Positions 5,618-6,250 of a stretch of DNA of 6,250 bases are shown here, piece after piece. A program made the position numbers and the translations under genes. The stretch covers positions 1-6,250 of the forward strand of contig CAYOBW010000378.1 in the NCBI GenBank assembly GCA_964402115.1, given 5' to 3'. The first letter of the stretch is position 1, and every line of letters starts with the position of its first letter. A model generated the notes under the pieces. The model worked only from the letters and a program-made list of their open reading frames with translations. It did no database searches and had not been told where the DNA came from. This stretch comes from CAYOBW01 sp964402115. Lineage in GTDB: Bacteria; Verrucomicrobiota; Kiritimatiellia; UBA8416; CAYOBW01.

Positions 5618-6250
5618 TGATGGACGCCACGCAAAAAATTCAGGAAATCTCCCGGCGTCTTCTGGAAAATGGAAAAGTGGACAAAATCATCGGTTACCGC
5701 AAAGGCAGCTTGCCGATGATGAACGACATTTGCGTTATCCGTAATCCCGCAGACACCGGCCAACTCGTATGGAATTCACATTGCCGACTGAACCTGGCCA
5801 ATTATCTGGGAAACACCAAAGAACGGATCTGCATCATTGCCAAGGGGTGCGATTCGCGAAATATCGTTACCCNNNNNNNNNNCGAACAGATCGTGATCAT
5901 CGGGGTTCCTTGTACCGGCATGGTGGACAAGATGAAAATCTCGGCGCTGGTGGATGGCGGTGTTCAATCGGTTTCTGAATCTGATGGAAATATCACCGTC
6001 AACTCCGCCTCCGAAGAAAAAACGCTGCCCAAGGCCCGGTTACTGCAGAATAACTGCGCCATCTGCGTGCATCACAACCCCGTGGTTTATGATGAGCTGG
6101 CCGCCGAACTTGTGGAAGAGCCCAAAGAGGTGGATCGCTATGAAAGCATCCGAAAAATTGAAACCATGACGCCGGATGACAGATGGCGTTTTTTTGACGA
6201 CATGCTGTCTGCCTGCACCCGGTGTTATGCTTGCAGAAATGCCTGCCCGC
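5614..6250 (+). CDS. FrhB/FdhB-like 4Fe-4S protein, cut by the window end
   Basis: This gene starts at ATG 5614 with GGAGAGG at 5599-5605 upstream; two further ATG codons follow directly. It is open to the right edge, so only about 212 codons are visible. The part seen fits the coenzyme F420 hydrogenase/dehydrogenase beta-subunit-like proteins found next to hdrA and mvhD in bacteria: an N-terminal stretch LLENGKVDKIIGYRKGS, then IAKGCDSRNIV (Cys79), IIGVPCTGMVD, NNCAIC, and finally CX2CX2CX3CP (Cys codons at 6214, 6223, 6232, 6244), the first 4Fe-4S motif. In this family these proteins bind iron-sulfur clusters and often flavin, and link Hdr-type complexes to an electron donor such as formate dehydrogenase. 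F420 itself need not be used. Ten N at 5873-5882 replace part of a conserved region; the frame is the same on both sides as written. The exact substrate cannot be told. Confidence 0.75.
   Translation, partial: MMMDATQKIQEISRRLLENGKVDKIIGYRKGSLPMMNDICVIRNPADTGQLVWNSHCRLNLANYLGNTKERICIIAKGCDSRNIVTXXXXEQIVIIGVPCTGMVDKMKISALVDGGVQSVSESDGNITVNSASEEKTLPKARLLQNNCAICVHHNPVVYDELAAELVEEPKEVDRYESIRKIETMTPDDRWRFFDDMLSACTRCYACRNACP
5873..5882. other. Assembly gap of ten N
   Basis: Ten unknown bases lie inside the FrhB/FdhB-like gene, between codons for RNIVT and EQIVIIGVPC. Reading through keeps the frame and leaves four unknown codons. From memory, relatives have roughly nine residues here, so the N run is probably a placeholder and not the true length. 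It shows that the sequence is a scaffolded draft. Confidence 0.95.

Noticed and set aside
1..6250. tRNA, rRNA, CRISPR array, insertion sequence
   Set aside because: No cloverleaf-like stretch, regularly spaced repeat or transposase-like frame was seen on either strand.

Overview
The window looks like chromosomal DNA from an anaerobic bacterium with a soluble, flavin-based electron-transfer metabolism. A sulfate-reducing or syntrophic member of the Desulfobacterota is the best guess. That guess rests on gene content (a CCG-domain iron-sulfur protein, a very large HdrA-type flavoprotein, an MvhD-type subunit and an FrhB/FdhB-like protein in one operon) and on moderate GC with strong AAGGAG-type ribosome binding sites. 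It is an inference and not a taxonomic assignment.

Layout. Positions 1-192 are AT-rich and show no gene, but hold short direct repeats and one promoter-like sequence (TTGACA/TATATT, 91-117). A possible unrecognised 81-residue protein lies on the minus strand at 193-438. Positions 439-602 are the spacer before a RelE/ParE-like toxin-family gene (603-1079, TTG start set by a strong ribosome binding site). A 12-codon open frame (1089-1127) links it to the main operon. The operon runs on the plus strand: a 433-residue HdrD/BamD-like iron-sulfur protein (1124-2425), a large hdrA-like gene broken in two frames (2441-5157), an mvhD-like gene (5180-5617), and the start of an FrhB/FdhB-like 4Fe-4S protein (5614 to beyond the right edge). 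A run of ten N at 5873-5882 interrupts this last gene.

How the genes fit together. MvhD-type proteins pass electrons from a hydrogenase, formate dehydrogenase or other donor to HdrA. The HdrA FAD splits or merges electron pairs, and the CCG protein carries electrons to or from a disulfide, quinone-linked or thioester-pathway partner. The FrhB-like protein could be the site of ferredoxin or other donor oxidation. The same order (CCG protein, long HdrA, MvhD) is known from bamD-bamE-bamF of the class II benzoyl-CoA reductase system and from other Hdr-like clusters in sulfate reducers. The window shows no catalytic subunit that would settle which one this is.

The most notable point is the hdrA-like gene. 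It encodes two HdrA-type FAD modules in tandem, and the first has lost about 88 codons, including the expected CVGSR...YCS.VCC cluster motif, together with a frame change at about 3005-3012. The nearby N run shows this is draft assembly, so a mis-assembly is at least as likely as a true pseudogene.
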